A program made the translations under genes and the position numbers. 7,591 bases of DNA from Deltaproteobacteria bacterium (GTDB taxonomy: Bacteria; Desulfobacterota_C; Deferrisomatia; Deferrisomatales; JACRMM01): positions 1-7,591 of the forward strand of contig JACRCS010000103.1 of the NCBI GenBank assembly GCA_016218905.1. The letters run 5' to 3'. Numbering within the stretch: the stretch's first letter is position 1; every line of letters begins with the position of its first letter. Shown here piece after piece: positions 1 to 5,872 of this stretch. A model generated the notes under the pieces. That model was not told the DNA's origin and searched no databases. It was given only the letters and a program-made list of their open reading frames with translations.

Positions 1-1
1 A

Positions 2-31
2 GAGAAGGGCGGAGTTTTCTCCGCCCTTCTC
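2..31 (-). terminator. Intrinsic terminator hairpin of the cytochrome gene
   Basis: A perfect 13-bp inverted repeat (arms 2-14 and 19-31) encloses a four-base loop, TTTT on the plus strand. It starts 16 bases past the stop codon of the minus-strand cytochrome gene, which is where a rho-independent terminator belongs. Any U-tract would lie left of base 1, outside the window, so only the stem-loop is seen. The stem could also serve a convergent gene beyond the left edge. Confidence 0.75.
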
Positions 32-47
32 GTGAAACCAGGGGAGA

Positions 48-1247
48 CTACTTGTAGTACTCCGGAGGCCCGATGATGTCGAAATCAGTAGGCTGTCCGG
101 GCCGCTTCTGATCGGGAGCGAAGGTGTGAGATCGCACGAACAAGTTGTCCGCGGTCTTCCCCGTTCCCGGCATGAACTTCTGGAATGTGTACGAAGCGTC
201 GTGGCACTGGGCGCAGCTCTTCTGGGGATCCTTCATGGGCTTCTTCTTCGACGCGTGAGGCGAGTGGCAGGTAATGCACGACATCTCGCCGCCCTTGTAG
301 TGCTTCGACTGGAGAAGGCCCTGGTATTCCTGGTGGTGCTTTCCTTCTTCGTAGATCCCCCGGGCCTTCGAGACTTCGTCGACGAGGAACATTCCCTTTA
401 GGTCGCCCTTGTACTCGGTGTCGATCTTATCCTCCGGCTGGATGCCGGGGGCGATCAAGTGCTCCGGGTACCACTTCGTCCAGTCCTCCCAGGGTTTGAA
501 AGATTCGCCGATTTTGGGGTGCGGAAGATCCTCGCGGGGGTTTCCCTGAGCCGACTTGTACTGCTCGTTTTCGACCCGGATGTGGCAGTAGCCGCAAACC
601 CGTGACTGCTCCGCTGCCGACTTCCCGGTGAAATTCCAGATGTCCTTCTTCGATTTGCTCTTTACGTGCGTACCGCCGGGGCCGTGGCACTGCTCGCAGG
701 TGATGTTGAGCTCGGCATAGGCCGTTTTCTGCGCCGCAGGGTTGGCCGCGTCGTACTCCAGCAGGCGGTACCCGGTCGTGTGGCACGTGGCACACATCGT
801 GTTCCAGTCGTTCTTCTGGCCGTAGTTCTCCCACTTGCCCGTGTACCGGTTGTACTGCTTGTTCAAGAACTGCAGTCCGCCGGTCTTCTCGTTCTTCACG
901 AGGAATCTCTGCTTCCAGTTGGAGCCGACGACGTACTCCACGTCCAGGATGCTAGCCTTCTTGCCCGTTGCGTTCCCCGTCGTCGGGCCGGGGTTGACGC
1001 CGTCGGTGGCCCACTTTTCGACCACGTCCCGGAGGATGCCTTCGTCACGCTTCCGAACCATCTTGCTGTGGTAAGTGAGCTTCCAACTTTTGTACTCGTC
1101 CGGGTGGCACTTCGCGCAGGTCTGGGAGCCGACGTATTGCGGTTTTGAAGCTGCCTTCGGGGGCTGCGCTTCTGCCTGCGCGACTAGGACTAGTCCCGCC
1201 GAGAAGGCGGCCGAGACGACCGGTAGAAGTAACGTGCGCATCCTCAT
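48..1247 (-). CDS. Exported six-haem c-type cytochrome (cytochrome c554-like family)
   Basis: Precursor of 399 residues. Residues 1-27 form a signal peptide (basic MRMR, hydrophobic core, AEA before the cleavage point), so the protein is predicted to be periplasmic or outside the cell. Six CXXCH haem-binding motifs are present: CAKCH at 44, CATCH 152, CEQCH 184, CGYCH 218, CITCH 324 and CAQCH 345. CHGPGGTH and CITCHSPH are typical of multihaem electron carriers of the cytochrome c554 type. Histidines near 60, 194, 316, 331 and 374 are possible distal ligands. The role is inferred to be electron transfer; the partner is unknown and no other redox gene is adjacent. The ATG at 1247 is preferred over an in-frame ATG at 1268 because AGGAG (1253-1257) lies five bases before it and within the longer version. 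Single-gene transcript with its own terminator. The family call is firm, the exact subfamily is not. Confidence 0.93.
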   Translation of the reverse strand: MRMRTLLLPVVSAAFSAGLVLVAQAEAQPPKAASKPQYVGSQTCAKCHPDEYKSWKLTYHSKMVRKRDEGILRDVVEKWATDGVNPGPTTGNATGKKASILDVEYVVGSNWKQRFLVKNEKTGGLQFLNKQYNRYTGKWENYGQKNDWNTMCATCHTTGYRLLEYDAANPAAQKTAYAELNITCEQCHGPGGTHVKSKSKKDIWNFTGKSAAEQSRVCGYCHIRVENEQYKSAQGNPREDLPHPKIGESFKPWEDWTKWYPEHLIAPGIQPEDKIDTEYKGDLKGMFLVDEVSKARGIYEEGKHHQEYQGLLQSKHYKGGEMSCITCHSPHASKKKPMKDPQKSCAQCHDASYTFQKFMPGTGKTADNLFVRSHTFAPDQKRPGQPTDFDIIGPPEYYK

Positions 1248-1252
1248 TCTCT

Positions 1253-1257
1253 CTCCT
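1253..1257 (-). promoter_or_regulatory. Ribosome binding site that decides the cytochrome start
   Basis: AGGAG on the minus strand, five bases before the ATG at 1247. It selects that codon over the upstream in-frame ATG at 1268, which has no comparable site, and over the ATG two codons further in. Confidence 0.7.
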
Positions 1258-1288
1258 TTCGACTGCATGGGTGGGTTAATGGACGGCC

Positions 1289-1317
1289 CTTATCGGCTGT
1301 GCACCGCAGGTGCTCAA
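1289..1317 (-). promoter_or_regulatory. Candidate sigma-70 promoter of the cytochrome gene
   Basis: On the minus strand, TTGAGC (1312-1317) and GATAAG (1289-1294) are separated by exactly 17 bases. Each hexamer matches the consensus at four of six positions. A start of transcription near 1282 would give a leader of about 35 bases containing the ribosome binding site. Judged by eye only; a different sigma factor is possible. Confidence 0.35.
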
Positions 1318-1374
1318 GGTAGTCGCCCGGCGCCTGAGCACAACGCGAAAACCTGCCCGTGAAGTTGTGAGCAC
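1310..1374. promoter_or_regulatory. Three copies of TGAGCAC, possible operator
   Basis: The heptamer TGAGCAC occurs at 1335-1341 and 1368-1374 on the plus strand and inverted (GTGCTCA) at 1310-1316. The first two form a 7-bp inverted repeat with an 18-base spacer, and the leftmost copy overlaps the candidate -35 box of the cytochrome gene. That placement fits repressor or activator binding, but no regulator is encoded nearby and the link is inferred. Confidence 0.25.
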
Positions 1375-1863
1375 GCGAGCAGCGCTCCGTCTTCGGGATA
1401 AATTCCGCCAGTTGGGAGCCTCAGACAGGAAGCGTGCCGGTGAGACTCCCTCTCGCCCCGGGTCTGCGGTCGCGGAACAGATCCTCCCCCGGTTCCTCCA
1501 AAGGGCGCAGTATCCACAAAAGAGTATTTGGTTGCAACCATTCTCGTTTGAAAGTGGGCTCGCGGCGCGCCTGTCACCGGCCGGCCTGCCAACTCCCCGA
1601 GCCCTCCACGGCCGGATCGAAGTCGTACCGGTACAGAACCCCGTCGCGAACGAAGATCGGGAGGTTGCTCCGGCTTGCTACGAAGGCCTTGCGCTAGAGA
1701 CGAACCATGATTCAAAATCTGCTGAAATGTTGAACAAGGCCCGAACGTTGGACGATCTACTATTCCGCCGGGGAACCGGCTGGAGGCACTGAACGGTCAC
1801 CGGTCGGACCGGCACGGCATCGGCCACGCCGCTCGACGTCAGACACCGCCCCCCCTTGGAGCC
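1318..1863. other. Long intergenic region between divergent genes
   Basis: Lies between the divergent cytochrome and radical SAM genes. The open frames here have low-complexity, arginine- and proline-rich translations and look like noise. What I can point to is the TGAGCAC repeats at the left, a short coding-like stretch at 1574-1693, and a near-palindrome CCGGTC-G-GACCGG at 1800-1812, about 50 bases before the radical SAM start. I see no RNA gene and no convincing promoter for the plus-strand gene. Confidence 0.5.
1574..1693 (-). pseudogene. Possible remnant of a coding region
   Basis: This minus-strand stretch is bounded by stops (TAG at 1694-1696, TGA at 1574-1576) and reads like real protein for 39 codons: it contains NLPIFVRDGVLYRYDFDPA, with G or C in most third codon positions. 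It has no ATG and no ribosome binding site, and flanking frames do not continue it. It could be the tail of a decayed gene or a chance open frame. I do not recognise a family. Confidence 0.2.
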
Positions 1864-2808
1864 ATGAGCATCCCAAGACCCCACCTCCCCTCCTATCTCT
1901 CCCTCTTCGAAGCCGGCGAGCTTGCCCGCAGGGCGCGGGCCGCTTCGCGGCGGCTCGAGGCGTGCGACCTTTGCCCTCGGACCTGCGGGAAGAACCGCCG
2001 CGCGGGGGAGAGGGGCGCCTGCCGGTCCGCCGAGCGGGCGGTGGTCGCGAGCTACGGGCCGCATCACGGGGAGGAGGAGTGCCTGTCGGGATCGTGCGGG
2101 TCGGGGACGATCTTTTTCTCCGGCTGCAACCTGGGCTGCGTCTTCTGCCAGAACTGGGAGATCTCCCACGTGGGCGGGGGCACGGAGGTGGGGCCCGCCG
2201 AGCTCGCGGCGATGATGCTCGAGCTCCAGGCCCAAGGCTGCCACAACGTCAACTTCGTCTCGCCGAGTCACGTCATCCCCCAGCTCCTCGCCGCCGTGGA
2301 AGTGGCGGCGGGCCGGGGCCTGAGGCTGCCCCTGGTCTACAACACCGGCGGGTACGACAGTCTCGAGAGCCTCGCCCTCCTCGACGGCGTGGTCGACCTC
2401 TACATGCCGGATATGAAGTACGGGGACTCGGCGCTCGGAAGGAAGTACTCGAAGGTGGCGAACTACGTCGAGGTCAACCGCGGCGCGGTCAAGGAGATGC
2501 ACCGCCAGGTGGGAGACCTCGTCGTCGACGACCACGGCCTCGCACGGCGCGGGCTCCTGGTGCGGCACCTCGTGATGCCCGACGGGATCTCCGGCAGCGA
2601 GGAGGTCTTCACCTTCCTCGCGGAGGGAGTGTCCCGCGACACCTACGTCAACGTCATGGACCAGTACCGGCCGTGCCACCGCGCGGGAGAGTATCCGGCC
2701 CTGGCGCGGCGGGTCTCGCACGAGGAGGTGCGGCAGGCGCTGCGCTCGGCGGAACGGCACGGTCTCCGCCTCGATCGGCGGCGGCCGGCCTCGCTTCGCC
2801 TCTTCTGA
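1864..2808 (+). CDS. PflX-type radical SAM protein (pyruvate formate-lyase activating enzyme-like, COG1313)
   Basis: 314 residues. The radical SAM cluster motif CNLGCVFC (Cys88, Cys92, Cys95) follows FFSG and precedes QNWEIS, the PflX signature. Such enzymes bind a 4Fe-4S cluster and cleave S-adenosylmethionine to start radical chemistry; the substrate of this branch is not known to me. Later conserved blocks are NFVSPSHV (130-137), YNTGGYD (159-165), YMPDMKYG (180-187) and NVMDQYRPCH (263-272). The N-terminus carries CDLCPRTCG (Cys34, 37, 41) and GAC (Cys53), plus Cys73 and Cys78, suggesting a second metal site or structural cysteines. The length is usual for the family. The start is supported by family-like sequence immediately after it, although GGAG at 1858-1861 is only two bases from the ATG. 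No glycyl-radical enzyme gene is adjacent, so activation of pyruvate formate-lyase should not be assumed. Confidence 0.92.
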   Translation: MSIPRPHLPSYLSLFEAGELARRARAASRRLEACDLCPRTCGKNRRAGERGACRSAERAVVASYGPHHGEEECLSGSCGSGTIFFSGCNLGCVFCQNWEISHVGGGTEVGPAELAAMMLELQAQGCHNVNFVSPSHVIPQLLAAVEVAAGRGLRLPLVYNTGGYDSLESLALLDGVVDLYMPDMKYGDSALGRKYSKVANYVEVNRGAVKEMHRQVGDLVVDDHGLARRGLLVRHLVMPDGISGSEEVFTFLAEGVSRDTYVNVMDQYRPCHRAGEYPALARRVSHEEVRQALRSAERHGLRLDRRRPASLRLF

Positions 2809-2822
2809 GGCGGTTTTGCGCT

Positions 2823-2850
2823 GCCCTCGAGGGCTCGCCCCGGCCGAGCC
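2823..2850. terminator. GC-rich hairpins between convergent genes
   Basis: The 70-base gap between two convergent genes holds a perfect 12-bp palindrome (2823-2834) overlapping a hairpin with arms GGCTCG (2832-2837) and CGAGCC (2845-2850). Neither has a T-tract, so bidirectional termination is only a guess from position. Confidence 0.25.
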
Positions 2851-2877
2851 GCTACCGCCCCGCCCGGAGGTGGAAGC

Positions 2878-3024
2878 TCAGCTCGGCCTCAGCCGCCTGG
2901 AACGGTTCGCCTGCGCCCGGCGCAGGGCCCGCTCGGCGCGCTCCCACCGGGAGGGGGGCTCCTCCGAGCTCCCGAGCAGTGGTTCGAGCGGCCTTCGGAG
3001 GAGAGACTTCAACTTCTTCCACAT
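2878..3024 (-). CDS. Small basic protein, overlapping the PAS-like gene
   Basis: 48 residues starting MWKKLKSLLRRPLEPLL, rich in arginine, with a likely charged helix at 26-45 (RWERAERALRRAQANRSRR). No family recognised, no signal peptide and no cysteines. It begins 16 bases inside the 3' end of the upstream gene in another frame, with GGAGGG about ten bases before the ATG, an arrangement that suggests translational coupling. The amphipathic basic start could favour membrane or nucleic-acid contact, but that is inference. It may instead be a chance ORF; the ribosome binding site and the overlap are the only arguments for it. Confidence 0.45.
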   Translation of the reverse strand: MWKKLKSLLRRPLEPLLGSSEEPPSRWERAERALRRAQANRSRRLRPS

Positions 3025-3407
3025 GATCGTCTGGCCCTCCATGGGTGGATTTTCACGGCGACCGCGTTCACGGCGACCGCGTAGACGTCCGGGCCGTGTC
3101 GCAACCGAGCGAACCGCACGCAGAGGTGATGGCTCGTGCCGTCGGGCGCGCGAAAGATGATCTCCTCGGTGGCGCCGCCGCACTCTCCTTCGGCGGCCGA
3201 AACCCAGAGTCGCTCCAGGAGCGTACCCAGCGGTTCGGGCTGGACCGCGCGGGCCGGCTTGCCGACGCACGCCTCGGAGAAGGGCCAGGAGCTGTCGGTA
3301 CAGTAGGCCTGGACTCTGCCTTTGTCGTCGAGGATGAGGGCAGCTCCGACGCCGGGCGGCTCGGGATTGCGGCTGGATCTCCAGAAGGCCGGCGAGGCTT
3401 CTCTCAT
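3009..3407 (-). CDS. Stand-alone PAS-like domain protein
   Basis: 132 residues. Residues 19-118 follow a PAS pattern: a first strand pair AALILDDKGRVQAYCTD (22-38), a helical stretch with VGKPA (48-52), and late strands EEIIFRAPDG...CVRFARL...VYAVAV (81-113). PAS folds sense ligands, redox state or light, or mediate dimerisation. There is no histidine kinase, GGDEF or DNA-binding part, so output would have to come from a partner. Three cysteines at 36, 47 and 76 might matter for sensing, with a fourth at 96. No signal peptide, so likely cytoplasmic. The ATG at 3407 is preceded by a purine-rich GGGAGAGGG about five bases away. A perfect 15-bp tandem duplication doubles the AVAVN/AVAVK segment near the end. 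The PAS assignment is by eye and moderate; the gene itself looks real. Confidence 0.65.
   Translation of the reverse strand: MREASPAFWRSSRNPEPPGVGAALILDDKGRVQAYCTDSSWPFSEACVGKPARAVQPEPLGTLLERLWVSAAEGECGGATEEIIFRAPDGTSHHLCVRFARLRHGPDVYAVAVNAVAVKIHPWRARRSCGRS
3052..3081. repeat. Perfect 15-bp tandem duplication inside the PAS-like gene
   Basis: TTCACGGCGACCGCG occurs twice back to back (3052-3066 and 3067-3081). Being a multiple of three, it keeps the frame and adds five residues (AVAVN then AVAVK) to the last strand of the PAS-like domain. It looks like a recent slippage duplication. Confidence 0.9.
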
Positions 3408-3558
3408 TTGTGCCCTCTCCCTTCCCCCTCCGATGCTTTAGGGCGCGCTGTCCGGCCCGAGTGCTCCCAGAGGCTGCAACCGCTGTGCCTCCGGGAGTTA
3501 TCAGTTGTCAGCTTCGGTATGCCGCGATGCGTTGGCAGGAAATGACTTCGGCCCCCTC

Positions 3559-3698
3559 CGTCACCCCGGCACGGATTGCGGGGGTCCAGCCGCCCAGGAG
3601 GGGCCTCCCTGGCGCCCTGGATTCCGGCTGTCGCCCCTACGACGGGGGTAACCCGGAAGCGCACGGATGCGCGAGACGGGGTCCATGCCGGAATGACG
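3559..3698. repeat. MITE/REP-like element of 140 bp
   Basis: The ends CGTCACCCCGGC (3559-3570) and GCCGGAATGACG (3687-3698) are inverted repeats matching at 10 of 12 bases. Inside are further mirrored blocks (GGTCCAG near 3585, CTGGATTCC near 3620) and an imperfect direct repeat of CACGGATTGCG...GGGGTCCA. The style matches the widespread intergenic CGTCATTCCGGC...GGAATCCAG repeats of many bacterial genomes. No coding capacity. Confidence 0.55.
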
Positions 3699-3752
3699 AA
3701 GAAGAAGACGGAGCCGCGGTCTCGTTGGTCACTTGGAAGCCATTAGTCTTTC

Positions 3753-3808
3753 AACCGACAACCGACAACCGACAACCGACAACCGACAACCGAGAACTGA
3801 GAACTGGC
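3753..3808. repeat. Heptanucleotide tandem array (AACCGAC)n
   Basis: Five perfect copies of AACCGAC (3753-3787) are followed by three decayed copies, AACCGAG, AACTGAG and AACTGGC. It is immediately followed by GACAGATAACTG. Such arrays are usually prone to copy-number change. It lies outside any gene. Confidence 0.9.
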
Positions 3809-3895
3809 GACAGATAACTGCGCTCGGCCTGTCTCGGATTGCAGACAGGGAGGGGAACGGAGAAGGGGGAAGCGAACGCCCGCGCCGCTCGCGCG

Positions 3896-3915
3896 CCGTC
3901 GCAGTCGGGCGACGG
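3896..3915 (-). terminator. Hairpin after the small GTG ORF
   Basis: CCGTCGC (3896-3902) pairs with GCGACGG (3909-3915), a 7-bp stem with a six-base loop, two bases beyond the stop codon at 3918-3920 of the minus-strand ORF. There is no T-tract, so termination is possible but unproven. Confidence 0.3.
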
Positions 3916-3917
3916 TC

Positions 3918-4046
3918 TCAGTGGAGCTCGCCTCCGCCGTACCGGCTCCTGAACCGGTCCAGGAGGGCGAGGAGGCGGGCGTCGAGTCGCTTCACCACCT
4001 CGCGTTCGATACTTCCGATCACGTCTCCCGCGACGGCGCCCAGCAC
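3918..4046 (-). CDS. Small ORF downstream of the four-domain secreted protein
   Basis: 42 residues from a GTG at 4046, with a strong ribosome binding site GGGAGGT (4052-4058) five bases upstream. An alternative GTG at 4076 would overlap the preceding stop codon as GTGA and give 52 residues. The start reads LGAVAGDVIGSIERE, which resembles the N-terminal signature of ADP-ribosylglycohydrolases (about MLGAIAGDIIGS), but the rest is a charged helix (VVKRLDARLLALLDRFRSRY) and the catalytic body is absent. It may therefore be a small helical protein, a truncated remnant, or coincidence. It would share a transcript with the upstream gene. Confidence 0.45.
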   Translation of the reverse strand: MLGAVAGDVIGSIEREVVKRLDARLLALLDRFRSRYGGGELH

Positions 4047-4072
4047 GGCGTACCTCCCGCCCGTCCCGGGCC

Positions 4073-5617
4073 TCACTCCGTGAAGCCGATCAGGTCGACG
4101 CGCGCCTCCTCCGGGAGGATTCCCCCGTACTCGGCGTCGGCCTTCCCAACGATGCGGAAGCCGGTGACGCAACGGGCCCTGCCTTCGAGGTCGAAGACGG
4201 GAGAGGCACCCTTGAACTTCGCGTGGAGGGCCATCTGCTGGCTCCGTCCGTCGGCGAACAGGATCGTAAGCTGGTCGACCTTGACGCGCGCGTCCTTCAC
4301 GACGAGCTGAACCGCCCGTACCCTGCAGGTGTGGGCAACAGGGACGAGATCCGTGTCTTTCCTCGACGAGATCTTCGTCTTTCCCAGAAACTTCGGCTGG
4401 AGGGCCGGACCCGGAGTGCCGCGAAAGCCGATGACGCGCACGGTCGCCCTCGGCCCGCGCTCGACGGTCCGCCCGACGACCTGAAAGGCTTGGACGCAGC
4501 GGGCGTCGCCCGCGAGGTCGATGGTGCGGGAGCTCGCTCCGGGCGGGAAGAGGCTGTGAAACCCGAGCCGCTGCACCTCGCCGCCGGCGAAGGTGAGGGC
4601 CAGGTACTCGATCTCGGCGGCGTTGTCCATGACGTCCACCCGCACGGAGCGCAGGTCACAGACCCGCGGGAAGGCGACGACGTCCGAGTCTTCCCGGTGA
4701 CGGAGCTCCGTGTCGCCGAGGACCACCGCCCGGAACAGCCGGCCGCCGTGCCTGTGGTCGTCGTCGTCATCGTCATCGTCGTAGCGGTCCCGCCCGTGTC
4801 CTCGGCGCCCGTCGTCGCCGTACCGCCCGCCGGGTACCGGTTCCACCCCCTGACTGAACCCGAGCAGCTCCACCACCGCTTGGGGGCCGTCGCGCCGGGC
4901 CGTCTGCCCGACGATCCGGACCGTCTGCACGCAGCGGACCTGGCCGGCGAGGTCGAGGACCCGGGAGGCCGTATTGGGTTCGAAGTAGCTGCGGACGTCC
5001 AACCGCTGGGACTCACCGTTCTCCAACCCGAGTAGCACGTAGTCGATCTCGGCCGCGTTCCCGCGGACCCTCACCTGGACGGAGCGGACCGGGGGATTCG
5101 CCAGCGTTCCGCAAGGCGGCAGGCGCAGCACGTCCATATCGTCTCGGTAGTTGAGCGGCGTGGAGGCGAGCACGGTCGCATGGGGCTGGACTGGCGCCGA
5201 GGCCGGAGGAAAGCTGCGAAAGCCGAAGAATTCGACCGTCGTCCTGGCTTCGACGCTCCGGCCGACGACGAGGATCTCATCGACGCATTGGGCCTCTCCG
5301 GGGAGATCGATCGGGGACGTGGACTGCCCCGATTCGAGGTGGAGGTTGATCGGGATGTACTGCGTCTCCCCGCGCTGGTAGCGCAAGCCGACCTTTTCGA
5401 CGTACGCGGAGCCGTCCCGGACCTGGAGGAAGATGGCGCGCACGGGTCTGTTCCCCGGCGAGGGGCAGGGGCCCCGTACGTCGATGACGTCGGTGTCCCG
5501 CCCGTGGCTCAGCTCCGTGGTGCCGAGCAGCTCGGATTGCACCGCGTCGCGCGGGGCGGCGTCTGCGAGGGAAGCGCCGAAGAGCAGGATGGCGAGAAGG
5601 GATAGAGCTCGGTTCAT
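4073..5617 (-). CDS. Secreted protein with four tandem DUF2541/YaaI-like domains
   Basis: 514 residues with a signal peptide (1-20, ending ADA). Four copies of one domain of about 100 residues follow, at about 30-133, 149-254, 299-398 and 410-512. Each begins with a (L/F)LGxT-like strand, has a D(T/S/M)D turn and a first cysteine (51, 169, 320, 431), then a V(R)x(V/L) strand, a DLxGxxxC second cysteine (111, 229, 374, 483), a VVGRT-like strand and an IGF-like end. The eight cysteines, two per copy, suggest one disulfide per domain in the periplasm. As I recall it, E. coli YaaI (DUF2541) has this layout as a single domain; function unknown. A linker (255-292) rich in Gly, Arg and His carries eight aspartates (280-287), perhaps binding metal. 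AAGGTGG lies seven bases before the ATG. Confidence 0.85.
   Translation of the reverse strand: MNRALSLLAILLFGASLADAAPRDAVQSELLGTTELSHGRDTDVIDVRGPCPSPGNRPVRAIFLQVRDGSAYVEKVGLRYQRGETQYIPINLHLESGQSTSPIDLPGEAQCVDEILVVGRSVEARTTVEFFGFRSFPPASAPVQPHATVLASTPLNYRDDMDVLRLPPCGTLANPPVRSVQVRVRGNAAEIDYVLLGLENGESQRLDVRSYFEPNTASRVLDLAGQVRCVQTVRIVGQTARRDGPQAVVELLGFSQGVEPVPGGRYGDDGRRGHGRDRYDDDDDDDDHRHGGRLFRAVVLGDTELRHREDSDVVAFPRVCDLRSVRVDVMDNAAEIEYLALTFAGGEVQRLGFHSLFPPGASSRTIDLAGDARCVQAFQVVGRTVERGPRATVRVIGFRGTPGPALQPKFLGKTKISSRKDTDLVPVAHTCRVRAVQLVVKDARVKVDQLTILFADGRSQQMALHAKFKGASPVFDLEGRARCVTGFRIVGKADAEYGGILPEEARVDLIGFTE
4757..4780 (-). repeat. Eight-codon aspartate tract
   Basis: A trinucleotide run (GTC/ATC on the plus strand) encodes Asp280-Asp287 in the linker between domains 2 and 3. 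It is a microsatellite that can change length without breaking the frame. Flanking residues (RDRY before, HRHGG after) make the linker highly charged. Confidence 0.9.
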
Positions 5618-5775
5618 GGAAGCACCACCTTTCGGCAGCGAAGCGCTGCGGTCCGAAGTGCGGAGAGGCGACGCGCATCGCCTTTCGATGGTCTTAGGAT
5701 AGGCCCTTTTCGGGACCTTAGCCGTTAAGCCGAGCCCCAGAAGAGCAAAGAATTGTTGGGAGCGGGCGCTCGGAC

Positions 5776-5789
5776 TTAAGGTTTCTTAA
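5776..5789. promoter_or_regulatory. Small AT-rich inverted repeat upstream of the secreted protein gene
   Basis: TTAAG-GTTT-CTTAA forms a 5-bp inverted repeat in the 255-base gap (5618-5872) between the UbiB-like gene and the four-domain gene. It is the most AT-rich spot there and might be an operator or part of a promoter, though I cannot place convincing -35 and -10 boxes. Confidence 0.2.
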
Positions 5790-5872
5790 CGCCGGGGTCG
5801 TCCGGCTGGAAGGACCCGCCGTTCCCGGTCTCGGTCTGCGGCCGGCCGGAACAAGCGGGTTCCCGAGCGGAG

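Larger units (their letters stand above)
3496..3819. repeat. Outer inverted repeats bounding the repeat island
   Basis: The segment at 3496-3511 and the reverse complement of 3804-3819 agree at 13 of 16 bases. Both belong to the same seven-base family (AACTGAC/AACTGAT) in opposite orientation, so the 324-bp interval is bracketed by opposed copies of one repeat type. This could be a mobile unit or two independent repeat arrays. Confidence 0.5.
3408..3917. other. Gene-poor repeat island
   Basis: No convincing gene in 510 bases. From left to right it holds an AGTTATCAGTTGTCAG segment (3496-3511), a 140-bp element with imperfect terminal inverted repeats (3559-3698), a heptamer tandem array (3753-3808), a near-copy of the left segment in reverse orientation (3804-3819), a small hairpin (arms 3828-3834 and 3843-3849), and a GC-rich hairpin next to the following gene. 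Confidence 0.7.

Noticed and set aside
1730..1763. Possible promoter for the radical SAM gene (TTGAAC and TACTAT)
   Set aside because: The spacer would be 22 bases, too long for a sigma-70 promoter.
1310..1792. 160-codon plus-strand frame and its overlapping neighbours in the long intergenic region
   Set aside because: No motif, no good ribosome binding site and an arginine-rich, unstructured composition; treated as chance.
1678..2760. 360-codon minus-strand frame opposite the radical SAM gene
   Set aside because: It mirrors the codons of a clearly recognised gene, is rich in Arg, His, Pro and Val, and has no family motif. Long antisense frames are common at this GC content.
1962..3026. 354-codon plus-strand frame overlapping the radical SAM gene
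   Set aside because: Arg-, Gly- and Pro-rich translation in the wrong frame; runs through the convergent gene end and has no motif.
3753..3808. Heptamer array considered as a CRISPR
   Set aside because: Seven-base units are directly adjacent with no spacers and there are no cas genes nearby.
4223..5035. 270-codon plus-strand frame opposite the four-domain protein
   Set aside because: Low-complexity shadow; the valine run is just the reverse of the aspartate tract.
5821..5863. Possible terminator hairpins after the UbiB-like gene
   Set aside because: The best stems are five to seven pairs with bulges and there is no T-tract.
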